NCBI GenBank assembly: GCA_038093975.1 | Contig: JBBPTG010000107.1 | Coordinates: forward strand, 24,196-88,195 | Length of the DNA stretch: 64,000 nt | Direction of reading: 5' to 3' | Origin: Chalciporus piperatus | Taxonomy: Eukaryota > Basidiomycota > Agaricomycetes > Boletales > Boletaceae | In this document: positions 12,444 through 23,054 of the stretch, in pieces | How positions within the stretch are numbered: the stretch's first letter is position 1 | Layout of the letters: every line of letters begins with the position of its first letter | Position numbers and translations under genes: made by a program | The notes under the pieces: model-generated | Told to the model about the DNA's origin: nothing | What the model saw: only the letters and a program-made list of their open reading frames with translations | Database searches by the model: none

Positions 12444-14639
12444 TCATCGTACCCCAACGCCAACGCTGTCACGGTGGTTGAGGACACCTGCACCCCCTCG
12501 TCCACCGCTCGCAGCCCGTGCCCGTTTAAGCGCCGCCAACTCCGTCAGCAACCGCGCACGTTCATTCAACAGCGTGCTCGTTCGCGAGGTCGAGCCCGCT
12601 GGTGGTGACCTCCCACTCCCACTCCCGCTCCCACCCCTACTCGTCCCCATCTCCGTGGCATTTTGCAATGGAGCGTTCGTGGTCACCGCACGCTTGGACG
12701 ACGAGGAAGACGACGATGTCGTGGGTTTGGACGGCACAGTTGTTGACGTTGGGTAGTATTGAGCGTCCGGCCTCGTCGACTCCATACGCTGTCCCCTCAG
12801 GCTCGAGCTCCCAGCACCATCATATCCACCGCGTAAACTCCCAGGCACCGAAAACGACGGTGGCGAAGGTGTATATGAGGGAGACCGTCTACGCCCCATG
12901 CTCGTCATAGGGTCCGTTCTCGATCCCGTCCCCTTCGCTGTCGTCTCGTACCTCTGCTTCGGTTGGGTTAGACTCTGAGGTTGATTCTGGGTGGTGTTTT
13001 GGAGTTGAGAACGCCGTGGCGGACGTGGTTTCGCAGGGGTACTCGTGTTAACCAACGTCGAGAATGAGACGTCGAATGGCGCCTCGTTCTCTGAGTCTTC
13101 GTGATCTGGGTACGGATCGGGGTCGGGGTCAGAAACCGGTGATGGAGATCGGATCAATGGCCGTGGGGTGGATTTTGGGTGCTTGGAGGACGATGCGGAA
13201 GGGCGTGGTGGGGGAGCAAGAGGGGGTGAAGGCGATAGATGACGAGACCTTGGAACTGAAGTGGGATTTAGAGGGGATGAGACTTTCGTTCTGAGCATTG
13301 ATTGGGAGCTGGAACTTGACTTTTGGTTCGAGTGAGGTGCGATGCCCGCATCCCATCCCTTGGACCTGTGCAATTGTAATTGTGAATATGATGGGGTTTG
13401 TGTTTGTGTTTGAGATGGTGGCTTCGAGGCTCCGTTTAGGGAACGTGAGCGCGATTGAAAACGGGATGCGGCGAATTGACTCAGTTCAGCTGCATTATCG
13501 ACTTGGTCTATCCACCCTGTCAAACGGGTTCTTTGAGGGGTTGGTGTGGACGGGGCATATGGGTCGTTCTCCTGTTCCTCATCGTCATCGTCATCGAATC
13601 CACCCACTGACGAGGTTGCGTCGTCCCCTCGTGACGCAGACGGATCAAAATGAGAGGGTCCAGCGAGCGCACGAATGTACGACGGGTCATCAAGTTCGTG
13701 GATACACCGTGGGTGGAACGTCGGTGGGAGATCGTCATCCTCTTCTGCATCCTCCATGAGTTGACGGCCGCCGTAGGATTGAATCGTGTCGTGTGAGACG
13801 TCGTCGTATTCATCTACATCGTTGTAGACACTCGTCCGAGAGGATACGCTGCGAGCACGGATGGAGAGCTCTGTTCCACTTGTGGCCGAGAGAGAGATCG
13901 AGTGTTCGGGAGAGTGGACTAGGGGGTGGCGGGGAACGTCTGTGATATCCGAGTACGCGGAGAAATCCGCATCTGCTTCGTTGTGAATGACATCATCTAA
14001 TGAAGGAGAGGGTACACGCTGTTGTGGGATCGCACGCGTTGGCTGTGCGGGAGACGGTCGAAGTAGAAGGGAACTCGAGAAGTCGGCTGTTTCCCCCTCA
14101 TCGTCGCCATACGAGTGGTGATTCGAGTAGAGTGAGCGTGGTTGGGAAGAACGACTTGATGATTTGATACGAGGCAGCACGCCTTTTCTGCGCGCTAGCC
14201 AGCAGAGAAGTTCGCCCACGAATACGGTCTCGTCCCAGCCACCGTCGGCAAGTTTCTCGGGATCAACTTCACCAAGACCGATCTCGTCGACCCATCCGTC
14301 TACGCTAACACCACCAGCGCCACCGAACACCGAGTCATCCGCGTTCGAAGCAGGGTCGGTCGAATGGTCTGCCTCCGTTCCACCACGGAGGACATCACAT
14401 TCCAACACGCCGAGTAGGACAAGCATAGCACGCGACTGGGCATCTCTTGTACGAGACTGTCTCACTGTCTGAGTAATTGGTAAGCGGGCACTGATGAGGG
14501 ACTCGAAGACGGCAAGGAGAAGGGAGGGGGTGAGGTCGGTTGGGTTGTCGATGGTGAAGGGTAGGTTGAGGGTATTAAGGAGGGCATTTATGGACGGGAG
14601 AAAGGGGGGTGGGAGTGGACGGGATGAGAGCGTTGACAT
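12444..14639 (-). CDS. Large, mostly disordered protein with a possible N-terminal CH-like domain
   Basis: A single uninterrupted exon encodes 731 residues, unusual in a window where most genes have many introns. Residues 1 to about 155 look globular and alpha-helical (LPSINALLNTLNLPF, LLLAVFESLISARLPIT, then VFVGELLCWLARR). This resembles the CH-like module found at the start of centrosomal/spindle proteins (Pfam DUF5745 type); I hold that as a tentative match. Residues 160-690 are low complexity, rich in Ser, Pro, Arg and acidic runs. The C terminus (about 685-715) is a short predicted coiled coil, NERARLLTELAALKRARAA. The start at 14639 is the first ATG of the frame. The peroxin gene starts divergently 348 bp away. 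The protein may be a cytoskeletal or septal scaffold, but that is a guess. Confidence 0.75.
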   Translation of the reverse strand: MSTLSSRPLPPPFLPSINALLNTLNLPFTIDNPTDLTPSLLLAVFESLISARLPITQTVRQSRTRDAQSRAMLVLLGVLECDVLRGGTEADHSTDPASNADDSVFGGAGGVSVDGWVDEIGLGEVDPEKLADGGWDETVFVGELLCWLARRKGVLPRIKSSSRSSQPRSLYSNHHSYGDDEGETADFSSSLLLRPSPAQPTRAIPQQRVPSPSLDDVIHNEADADFSAYSDITDVPRHPLVHSPEHSISLSATSGTELSIRARSVSSRTSVYNDVDEYDDVSHDTIQSYGGRQLMEDAEEDDDLPPTFHPRCIHELDDPSYIRALAGPSHFDPSASRGDDATSSVGGFDDDDDEEQENDPYAPSTPTPQRTRLTGWIDQVDNAAELSQFAASRFQSRSRSLNGASKPPSQTQTQTPSYSQLQLHRSKGWDAGIAPHSNQKSSSSSQSMLRTKVSSPLNPTSVPRSRHLSPSPPLAPPPRPSASSSKHPKSTPRPLIRSPSPVSDPDPDPYPDHEDSENEAPFDVSFSTLVNTSTPAKPRPPRRSQLQNTTQNQPQSLTQPKQRYETTAKGTGSRTDPMTSMGRRRSPSYTPSPPSFSVPGSLRGGYDGAGSSSLRGQRMESTRPDAQYYPTSTTVPSKPTTSSSSSSSKRAVTTNAPLQNATEMGTSRGGSGSGSGRSPPAGSTSRTSTLLNERARLLTELAALKRARAASGGRGGAGVLNHRDSVGVGVR

Positions 14640-14987
14640 CGTGCGACGCGACGTCGAAGTGTGGGTCGTCGTCGTCGGCGATGGCGAGGCGCCTTAGATG
14701 GTGGCGGTGCAAGCGAATTGCTGATGTAAACTTGATGACGTGATGGTAGACCTCGGAGTACACATGATGAGATCCAACTCGATATGCGGGGTTTGGGTGG
14801 TCATCGACGACGACGATCAAGTCCAGAGAAGAGCATCAACGAACACCGGAATACTTGAGAAACTTGGACGGACACACGTCTTTGTGGTGTGTTATCCAAG
14901 GGTTATCTGATACGTGCGTTGCATGTGATTGACGGAAATAGTCTGCAGCCCAAAGGAGCACTCGACCTCTGCTCGCTGTTGTCGACG
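14640..14987. promoter_or_regulatory. Shared divergent promoter region
   Basis: 348 bp between the start codons of two divergent genes (minus-strand gene at 14639, peroxin at 14988). It must hold both 5' untranslated regions and core promoters. No clear TATA box was seen. An in-frame upstream ATG at 14889 could extend the peroxin by 33 residues, but that extension has no family likeness. Confidence 0.5.
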
Positions 14988-17234
14988 ATGGCGACGTTCG
15001 AATACGTCGAGATCCCCAACGACGCGATACGACTGAAATACAACACACAGACCATCGAACCAGCGACGAAGATATTCACTTCTTTACCAGAAACTTGTTC
15101 GTGGCGCGTACAACAGAACACGACGACGACCGCGCAAAGCAATGTCATGTCGCCTGCAAAGTCTGCCCTCTCGCTCGTCCCGCAGCTCCTCCTTTCCTCG
15201 TCTCTGCCTTCGTCCGGAACGACACCCATGTCTCTTCCCACCGCCAGTATCATCTCCTCCGCTATCGCCACCCCAAGTCCTCGAGCACCCGTCCATTCTC
15301 TGCTTAGCACACGAGACTCACTCTCCCTCCCAATTATGACAACAAACTTTCGCCGTTTTGTGTCAAAAGTGGGCCCCATATTTTGGCTTCAAGACCGTGT
15401 AGAGGAAATCATTCTCTGGAAAAAAGGATGGAAACGTACGACCATGTGGTTGGCCGTCTACGGCTTTTTCTGTCCGTCTCAATCTTTTCCTTCTTCGTGC
15501 GCGCACCGACCTTGGTATAGGTTATTTCCCGAGAATGACTTTGTTGATTCCACACGTCATATTGTTGGCCGTGATGCTATCTTGTTACCCCGATCCGGGC
15601 GCTCCTACAGTACCGATAAATGTTGGCGAAGGGACCGCTGACTGGCAAGCCAACATCCAAGCGATCCAGAACCTCATGGGTGCCCTGTAAGTACATTTGA
15701 ACGCGCATATATGGTCGATATGCGCGCATATACTCATAAATGTTGTATAGGGCGGACCTGCATGACGCTGTGGTCCCGCTACTATCCATGCTCGCGCCTC
15801 CCCAGTCGGCGCGTAACCCATCTCCTGTAAAACCATCCTCCAGGTTCTCCATGGGATCTCCAACATCACCAACTCCCACCTCCAACCCATCACACGACCC
15901 TATATCCCCCACCCATTGTACCACAAAACCACGATCATCCCCAACCGCTACACAACCCCATCACCCCCTCCTAATCATCACCCTCTTATCCTTCCTCCTC
16001 CTCCTTCCCGTTCTCATGGCTGACATCCTCCCACTCCGCCTCCTATTTTTCCTCGCAGGTGCAGGCAGCGTTGGGTGTCTCCATCCCCTCGTTAGGGGTC
16101 ACCCTTCAGCGGCCCTCGTACACGCTCTTTCAGGTTCTGGATTATCTCTCCAACTCTCCGTGACGGTTCCCGGCATCCCCAGACCTAAACTATTCTACCT
16201 TCCCCGCTCACTAATGCCTTTCCAACCCCAAAATCACGACATATCACCAACGCCTCGACCTCCGCTTAGTCTACCCCGCACACTCACAATCACGCTTTCT
16301 CCACGCGATGCTTGGATGTTTTTCCGGCGTCTCGCTGACGATGATAGACTCGAAGACTCAGCATGGCGTGCACCACTCGCAGAAGTCGAGTTGTGGGAAA
16401 ATGAGCGTTGGTGTCCAGATGGGGATCGGAAGCGACGCAAGTCGGTGGTCATGTTTGGGCGAGGAGACGGCGAGGAGGAGGACGGTATGGACGATGGAGC
16501 GTCAACAACGAGTTCTGGTACTGCCACCTCCACGACAGCCACCGCGAATCCGACATCACCAGAGGCCAAGGGCGTGGAGAGATGTGATAAAGGTGTGTGG
16601 TCGAAGGCGAATCTGAGGCCGAACGAACGAGTTGGGTGGACGAGGGGTAGGGATGGATGGAGTGGTGTCGGTGGAGAAGTCAGGTACGTCCCGTTTTCTG
16701 TTTTCAAGTTTCCCCTGCAAGTTGCCTTGTTTCGTATGCTGGATGTATGCGCTTCGATCCAACATATTTTCCTTCTCTCTTTCTCGATAACAACTGACGT
16801 ACTCTGCACAGCAGCAACCTCACGTTTTCGTTATCCCCTGGTTGGGCATTCGTCGAGACGGAGGGATGGCGTCCTGATTTGCGTGCTGTGTGGGCGATTG
16901 AAGATGGTGGAGCTTCTGCGACGGCGGTGGGGGCTGACAGAGGTGAGCAGTGGATCGTTTGGGCTTCGTCATGCTGTTTAACGTCGCTCACCTATCTTTC
17001 CTATGTCCTCTGCTATCGATGCGTGTCGATCGCCGATCAATGATGGTTGTGTGCGCCGGAATCCGGAATCCGTTGGATATCTCATCAGACGGTTGGACGT
17101 ACACGACAGACACGTGGATACATCCCCGAGCAGAAGCAAGACCAGGCGATGGTTGGGTGACGCGTCGACGACGGTGGGTTCGGCGTGTCTATTGGAAGGG
17201 GCAGGACGAGACTGGTACTGGGGATAAATGCTGA
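14988..17234 (+). CDS. Pex23-family peroxin with dysferlin-type (DysF) domain
   Basis: Predicted exons 14988-15471, 15521-15686, 15751-16683, 16812-16942 and 17089-17234 give 619 residues. After a Ser/Pro-rich lead, residues 121-162 carry the signature of the Pex24/Pex28-32 membrane peroxins (NFRRFVSKVGPIFWLQDRVE, then WKKGWKRTTMWLAVYGFFC). Hydrophobic segments at about 167-184 and 289-327 would anchor it in the ER or peroxisome membrane. The C-terminal half matches a split DysF domain: a Trp-rich piece ending in a WENERW-type motif (near 430) and the final RRRRWVRRVYW motif (after 590). Known members control peroxisome number and size and ER-peroxisome contact. The exon 4 acceptor could be 16811 or 16814 (one residue difference). 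The last intron (146 bp) is longer than its neighbours and might hide one extra small exon. Confidence 0.88.
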
Positions 17235-17498
17235 ATGCTCCACTATCACCAACTCGAACGCGTCCATGGATGGGCGCATTTCTCCTGACATAGGCATCTC
17301 GCGGCTGACTGTGTTCCCACTCTGCATGTTTTGTGCATCGTATATTTTGCAATTAGCTTACGGGGAACAGAATGTGTTCTCGTGATCACTGTCTTGTGTT
17401 CGAAAGACGACTTAGGGGCTTGGGACTCGAATAGAGAAATAGGAGTGTCAAAGCTTGATGAATCGACTTCGACCTTCTCGTTCTCGCTTGCATTCGAC

Positions 17499-19133
17499 AT
17501 GCCATCCAATCACAAATCTTTGCCAGACGAGATAATCCTCCACATACTATCTTTCGCCGGCCCTCTGGATGTCTTCAGTGCACGAGCGGTCAGCTCGGTC
17601 TTTCTCAATTGGATGAGCTCCACTCGCTAGCCTACTACATCGCACGACGTGCTTTCCAGGTTTCAAGGCAATGCCCCATGATCATGAACTCTGGAAGGAT
17701 CTTTACAGGAGCGCACAATTGCCTCGTGAACCTGGGCTGTACCCTTCGCAATCGACCCAATTTCTCGAGCATGCTCTCGTTCAATCTGCGCGACTGGCCC
17801 GAACCTGGACCACTGAGCCCTTCAAAGTAGCTTCACGCACAAACATTCCCACCACGAAATCGTGTTGGCTGGACTCATGCCCGACAATGGTTTTTGGCAG
17901 ATGGGTGCTCACCTGCGAGTTGAGAAGGAAGATTGTGCTGTACGACATGGAGAACCGTGATGGTCGTGGAGCTCACCACCGTCAAGTGATATGGAAAAGG
18001 CCAGCCCAGCCCAAGAAGAAGGCAGGCTTTCCTCTCTTCCAAAAGAAAATAATAATTTTCTGTTGGAAAGCATGTTCTGTCACCTCAATCGAGGGGCAGT
18101 TCATTTATCTTCTAGTAGGTCAGGCGATGGAAAATGATGATGATGATGATGATGCAGGAAGATGGTATGTCTGCCAGTGGTACACCACTCTCAAGTCGCA
18201 AGAATTGTACCTATCCATTTCGTAGGGATCTCTTGGAGTTTTGAGTGGATGAATCTGGTCAACCCATCTTTTGCAACTCTTTCAATGTCCCTCCTCCACA
18301 TGAGCAGCACCTTTGAAACTTTCCTCTTCGACACAAAAACACGGATATTTTACAAATTCCCAAAGTTCACAACGAAGCTGGTAACTGACCACATAAAAAA
18401 TCGAGAGATTACATCACCAGGCTCAAAGATATTATTTTGAGTTCGTGATCCTCACAAAGACTCATATCCTGCGTTTCGGCCATCTCAAATTTGACTCGAA
18501 TCTCTCTCAAGCTTTCACTCTTCCTGCCAATCCAATCCCACTCTCTGATCGCACCTGTACATCTGTCTCACCCATGAGGGCCGCATGGGCAATACCTTTG
18601 TCGAGAACCTGTCCCTTATCCGTGATTCCATCATTGATCTGCTGACTGGATCGACTAGTATCAGGCTCTTATGGGGAAATCCCGAACAACATTATGAAAC
18701 CTTTTGTGTCGACCTGACATTACCAAGGTTCTCTTCTGTCCTCCCAATGTCCATGGACACACACTGTGCCTTCACGGTTGACATTCGCGAGGTCGACACA
18801 TCCAACACTGGCACTCGATTCTTCAGACATCCTTCCACACGTATATTTGTCCAGGCCTCTGGTGAGGGACATGCCAGGGGGTGGTGCAAGATTCCCGATG
18901 CTTCATATCACAAGTATTGTATTCTCAAATTCACGATCAATGCTACAAATGATGAATGCGTCTCGACTGTCAGCAAGCTTGTTCCAATGGAGGCTTGGAT
19001 CAATGAATTCTTTCATCCGAGGACCCCCATACAATTTGATGGCGTGCAGGGGAAGATTTGTTATCAGCCGTGCAAGAGCGAGTCCGATCTCAACAATGCC
19101 AAGCTGCCGATCGTTGTCCTAGATGTGAAGTAG
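17499..19133 (+). pseudogene. F-box protein gene, copy 1, broken
   Basis: Homologous along its length to the intact F-box gene at 23055-24786. It starts MPSNHKSLPDEIILHILSFA, a clear F-box, and exon 2 keeps ELWKDLYRSAQLPREPG and WVLTCELRRKIVLYDMEN. Lesions are visible. The start of exon 2 (about 17660) is out of frame with exon 1. In the third exon the expected LLEFRVDE reads LLEF-stop-VDE (TGA near 18241). A later frame change separates this from FLFDTKTRIFYKF. Another shift occurs near 18560-18590, before the long last block (18585-19133, RDSIIDLLTGSTSIRLL). A GAT trinucleotide run lies at about 18135-18154. The last block is nearly identical to the relic at 32480-33045. Confidence 0.8.
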
Positions 19134-19164
19134 ACCGACATATGTGACTGTAATTCGTTGCCTA

Positions 19165-19500
19165 TCGAAACCCTGGCCAGTCTTGGATGATGTCGAGGGC
19201 ACCTTACTCGTGTCGTCCACGGTTCCTAGTTTGAACTACGAGTCTACGACGATCATCTTGAGCATCTCGGTAGACGAAGGTTCGATTTCCTCAGGCTTAC
19301 TCTCGTCATCAGATATCTCCTTGACATCGTCGGCATCGACAGTCCCTGGCTCTGCTTTCACTGCCACCCAAACCTCGACAATCCGAGTCTCAACTTCGTC
19401 GTCGTCCTCTTCCTCCTTCCCCGCGGATGCGAGTCGATGCCCACAGGGGATATCTGGGGCTGGATTGAACCTGACAACATTCAAGATAACTTACAACAAA
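19165..19500 (-). pseudogene. Detached fragment of the RecQ-type helicase gene
   Basis: On the minus strand this reads EEEDDDEVETRIVEVWVAVK, then [19 protein letters not shown] and EIEPSSTEMLKMIVV. The RecQ-type gene at 35305-39357 encodes a near match in its penultimate exon (about 38660-38820): [45 protein letters not shown] similarity is high over ~170 bp with small in-frame indels. No helicase domain is present here, so it is a fragment of a copied gene. It lies tail-to-tail with F-box copy 1, as the real helicase lies tail-to-tail with F-box copy 4. Confidence 0.75.
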
Positions 19501-19732
19501 CGAGCAGCATCGAAGGAGGTATTAAATATTGCCTCCCGGTGGCTCCATTTGTTGGTCTCATAAACCAAGGTAAACCGAAACCTACGTTGAGCACAGTCTA
19601 AAACAGTCTAACGTTTTGAATTCAGGTGATGAAAAGCGAACCTGGCCACTCGGTCCAGGAATACACACACTCCGTTCATCTGTCTATATGCAATTCAGTG
19701 TTGTACCCAAGAAATACACGGACAGATCAAGG

Positions 19733-22086
19733 TCAATACACGCCACGACCAAAGACAAGCCCGAGCTGACTCTCGATGAAATCGCACTGAGCGACACCGT
19801 ACGGCTGAACAGTATCCGTCACGTTCATGATGTACTCGTTGTTCCCCGTGTACGGCCCCCACTCCACTGTGGCACCTTCGTAATTGGGGTTCCCAGACCA
19901 AGCGAGTTCGGTCCATCGCTTGACTGCTTCTTGCGTCGTTGCCACTTGCTGCGAGGTGAGTGGTTGGTAAACGTTGTCTGTCTCCGCCGTCGCGAAGACG
20001 TAGTAAAGTTCGTCCGCATGGCATACTTGGCCTGGACAGGTTTCTGGGTTGGCTGTCATTGGGTTGCCAAGGCCAACAGCCCAGAGGATCTTGTATGCGT
20101 TTCCTGGGTTGGTGGTGTTCGCCTCGAGTGAAGCGAGGTAGGTCGATGGGCATCGGACGTAGTAGTCCGTGATGAGTCGCCCAAGCGTCAGGACAGCCCC
20201 GGAGATGCCGTCCTGGGACGGCGCAGTTTCATAGGGGTATAGTGTCGTCTGATTCAAGATCATAGAGACCTGCGTCTGATTGAAGGCGAGTGCAAGTTCG
20301 GCAGGGTACGAGGAAGGCGGGGAATCGGGTGCGAGTGTCGTCGGGAGGAAGTAGCAAAACTCGCACTCGTTCGTCGACCAGATAGTCGGCACCCGTGCAT
20401 AGACACCATCCTTGATACTCCCCTCGATGTCGTTAAGCACATAATCTCCATCGACCACGATGTCCCAGGATAAGCCGAGGTTGTAGGATGCCATGACAAC
20501 ACTTTCGGCAGGTTGCTGCTGAACGCATAGGACGTCCGCCTCGGTCAGGACGTTGGAGGTATTGGATGCACATCCTAGATACTTGGCGACGGCGAGGGAT
20601 GTGTTGAGAGCGAGCGCGGGAGAGTAGAAGGGGTTGCTGGTGCCAAAATCGGACTCGACAATGGCGGCACCTAGGAATGGACGTTCGTGCACAAATTCTT
20701 CTTAGATTGGAGGGTAAAAACTCACTGAAAAGGCCCTCGGTATAAGCAGGATTTGTGCCAAGAAGGTATCTAGTCATCGTCCCTCCTGCAGATTCTCCGT
20801 AAATGAGCACTCTGGTAGGCTAGCCCCACAGTGTCAGCATGATCGGCAAAGAACGAGGGGAAGAAGACACATACATCACCGCCGAATGACTCGATGTTGT
20901 CTTGAACCCAATGAAGCGCGAGCAGAGCGTCCTTGAGAGCAGCATTCGACGCGTTGAACCAACCCAGCCCGGACAGGCGGTAGTTAATGGTAACCAAGAC
21001 CACACCACCATAAGACACGAGGTTGGTCCCGTCGTAGACGTTAGCTAGTGAGGGACCAGCATAACCAGATGTTGTCATGTTGAATGGGAACGGTCCACTG
21101 TCACCGGTGTTGAGTCCTCCACCATGGACTACGGGAATATTAGCACGAACAACCACTGTGCAAGACGAACAAGCATACTGAAAAACATGACAGGCAGTCT
21201 GGGGGCGGTACCGGTGCTCTCCTGACCTATCGCAACGGGGGAGTACACATTCAGTTGAAGACAGTCCTCTGCCGTGTAGAGGACATGGCCGTTGTCAGCG
21301 TCGGGAACCTACAATACCGTTAGATAACAGAGTTGGCACCAAGCGAGGGACTTACCTGAGCACACGAAGGACCATACTCGGTAGCATCGCGCACGGTGTG
21401 TGAAGAGACTTGAAGAGGGATCGGAGGCTGGAATCGGTTGGTCCCGGCAGGCGAGTCAGCATATTTAATACCCAGGAACCTCCACGTGAACTTGTCACGG
21501 AACCCGCGAAGTATACCAGCGGTTGGCGTGGATACATCGATTTGACGGGAGGTGTCGTAGCTCGTCACATTAGAGCGAGAGAAAGGAGCAGAATTCGTAC
21601 AGAGCGCTGGTAAATTTGCAGAAAGGTCCGGAGAGAATGAGGGATCATAGGGTGAAGGAGGACTGAGAGAGAAAACAGTACACCCGGCTTCAACGATGCA
21701 ATTTAGCACTAGTGCACGTTCATATCACTTTGGCACCTACAGTCTCCGGCGATCCACAAATGTTGCGAGGGCGGCAAGGCGGCACCATGCCTGCTCGACG
21801 TGAGGACGCTGGTAAGGTTTTCAGCGGTAAGACCGGTGCTAAGAGGTGCTGTCAGCAAGCTCTCTTGAAGATCGCTGCAGGTCTTTTGTGCTTCTTTGCA
21901 AGTCATAGGTGACTTCAGCAGCAACGCACTGGCCCGGTTAGGGTTCGAGGGGTTGAGGTCATTATTCGAAACGACGACAACATCAGTTTGGAAGGATTGA
22001 GCAGCGCAGAAGGTTGTGAGGAAGAGAAGGACGCTCAAACGAGCGGCGAACTTGAAGCTTTGGGGGAATGACAATCTACCAGCCAT
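19733..22086 (-). CDS. Secreted type-B carboxylesterase / lipase
   Basis: Six predicted exons (22086-21737, 21662-21356, 21308-21179, 21128-20875, 20819-20726, 20670-19733) give 690 residues. An N-terminal signal peptide (LSVLLFLTTFCAAQ) indicates secretion. After a longer than usual N-terminal extension comes the alpha/beta-hydrolase core: EDCLQLNVYSP, an oxyanion-hole motif FFIHGGGLNTG, and the nucleophile elbow GESAGG with Ser357. The likely acid is in STNECEF (Glu480 or Glu482) and the likely base is His596 in CHADELYYVF. This matches carboxylesterase type B (PF00135), which hydrolyses ester bonds of lipids or aromatic esters outside the cell. I started it at 22086 because the signal peptide begins there. 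The first intron is ~74 bp with a good branch site and pyrimidine tract; a shorter alternative would be only 32 bp. Confidence 0.9.
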
Positions 22087-22789
22087 CTTCCTCAACGAGG
22101 TCTCCAAGACCGCCCAGAAACCTTCTTAAATGTTTGTCAGGACAATTAAGCACCGTACCAGCTGACCCCACGGGATACCGCTTCATATGTTCGAAGCCGC
22201 AATTTCGTCATGATTCCCGCCAACGATTCGGCGTTGAGAGTCCGCCTGACGATATCAGATGCACTCCTCGTGGAGCTATTTAAATAGTCTGAGAGAAGCG
22301 GCGGAGTTGCAGAGTGTGCATAGGGCGCTCTAGGGCGCACTTCACCTCGAGTTTCAAAGGAAAAATTCACTACTTAACCGGGGGCATTGATTGCTGTGGT
22401 GAGCTGGGTCAAAGAGATTTACTAGAAAGCTGAACTCACCTAGTTGCACCAAACGCATCGAAACACACACTCCAAGCAATCAAAAAATGCCAAAAATCCC
22501 ACACTCGGTTCAACTTGGTTCAGGTGATCCATCACCAGAAATCATGAGGCGCATGACGAACTCGTGGAATAAACGAGGCTAACGATCAATGGGATATATT
22601 CCTTCCCATGAAACCATGCGTCGTTCCTCTTCCTCAATTAGGCAAGTTACAAATCGACGGAAAAATCTCGCGAGTTGCAAAGGATGTCATCTGAAGCATC
22701 TGGGTGTCGTCGCCGGACCTCGAAGCACCAACTAAGGAACAACGCTCCTAGCCAATCCAAGAAACACAAAACTGGTACATATCACATAC
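22087..22789. other. Intergenic, no gene seen
   Basis: 700 bp upstream of the carboxylesterase. It includes that gene's promoter. No other feature was recognised before the repeat at 22790. Confidence 0.5.
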
Positions 22790-22920
22790 ATTCGGAAGCC
22801 AACTGTCTGTTCAATCTCCACCACATGAGCCATCGGATGATCCGTTTGGCTATCTTTACCGAAAACACAACCCTTCCTTCCTCGAATGAAATCGAAGGCG
22901 AGGAGCTTGAGAGCTGTTGC
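22790..22920 (-). repeat. Partial direct repeat of the F-box gene 3' end
   Basis: This ~125 bp repeats the terminal part of the neighbouring F-box gene (about 23038-23165). Shared segments include CCATCGGATGATCCGTT, TTACCGAAAACACAAC (TCACCG in the gene copy) and TTCCTCGAATGA. The repeat has the same orientation, lies just beyond the gene's stop codon, and differs by scattered substitutions and small indels. It looks like a small local tandem duplication of the gene's last codons. Confidence 0.75.
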
Positions 22921-23054
22921 CGCACAGCGTTATGCCTGTCGTCCGGGAGGCTGGGGTTTATGTGTAACGGGGGTACCAACCATCGTCAATCCAAGAGACA
23001 CTGGAAAAACTGGTAGCTCGAAAAGTTCATTACATACATGCAGAAGCCTACTGC

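Noticed and set aside
16234..16809. 191-codon minus-strand frame inside the peroxin gene
   Set aside because: Shadow of the peroxin's third exon; the plus strand carries the DysF and membrane motifs.
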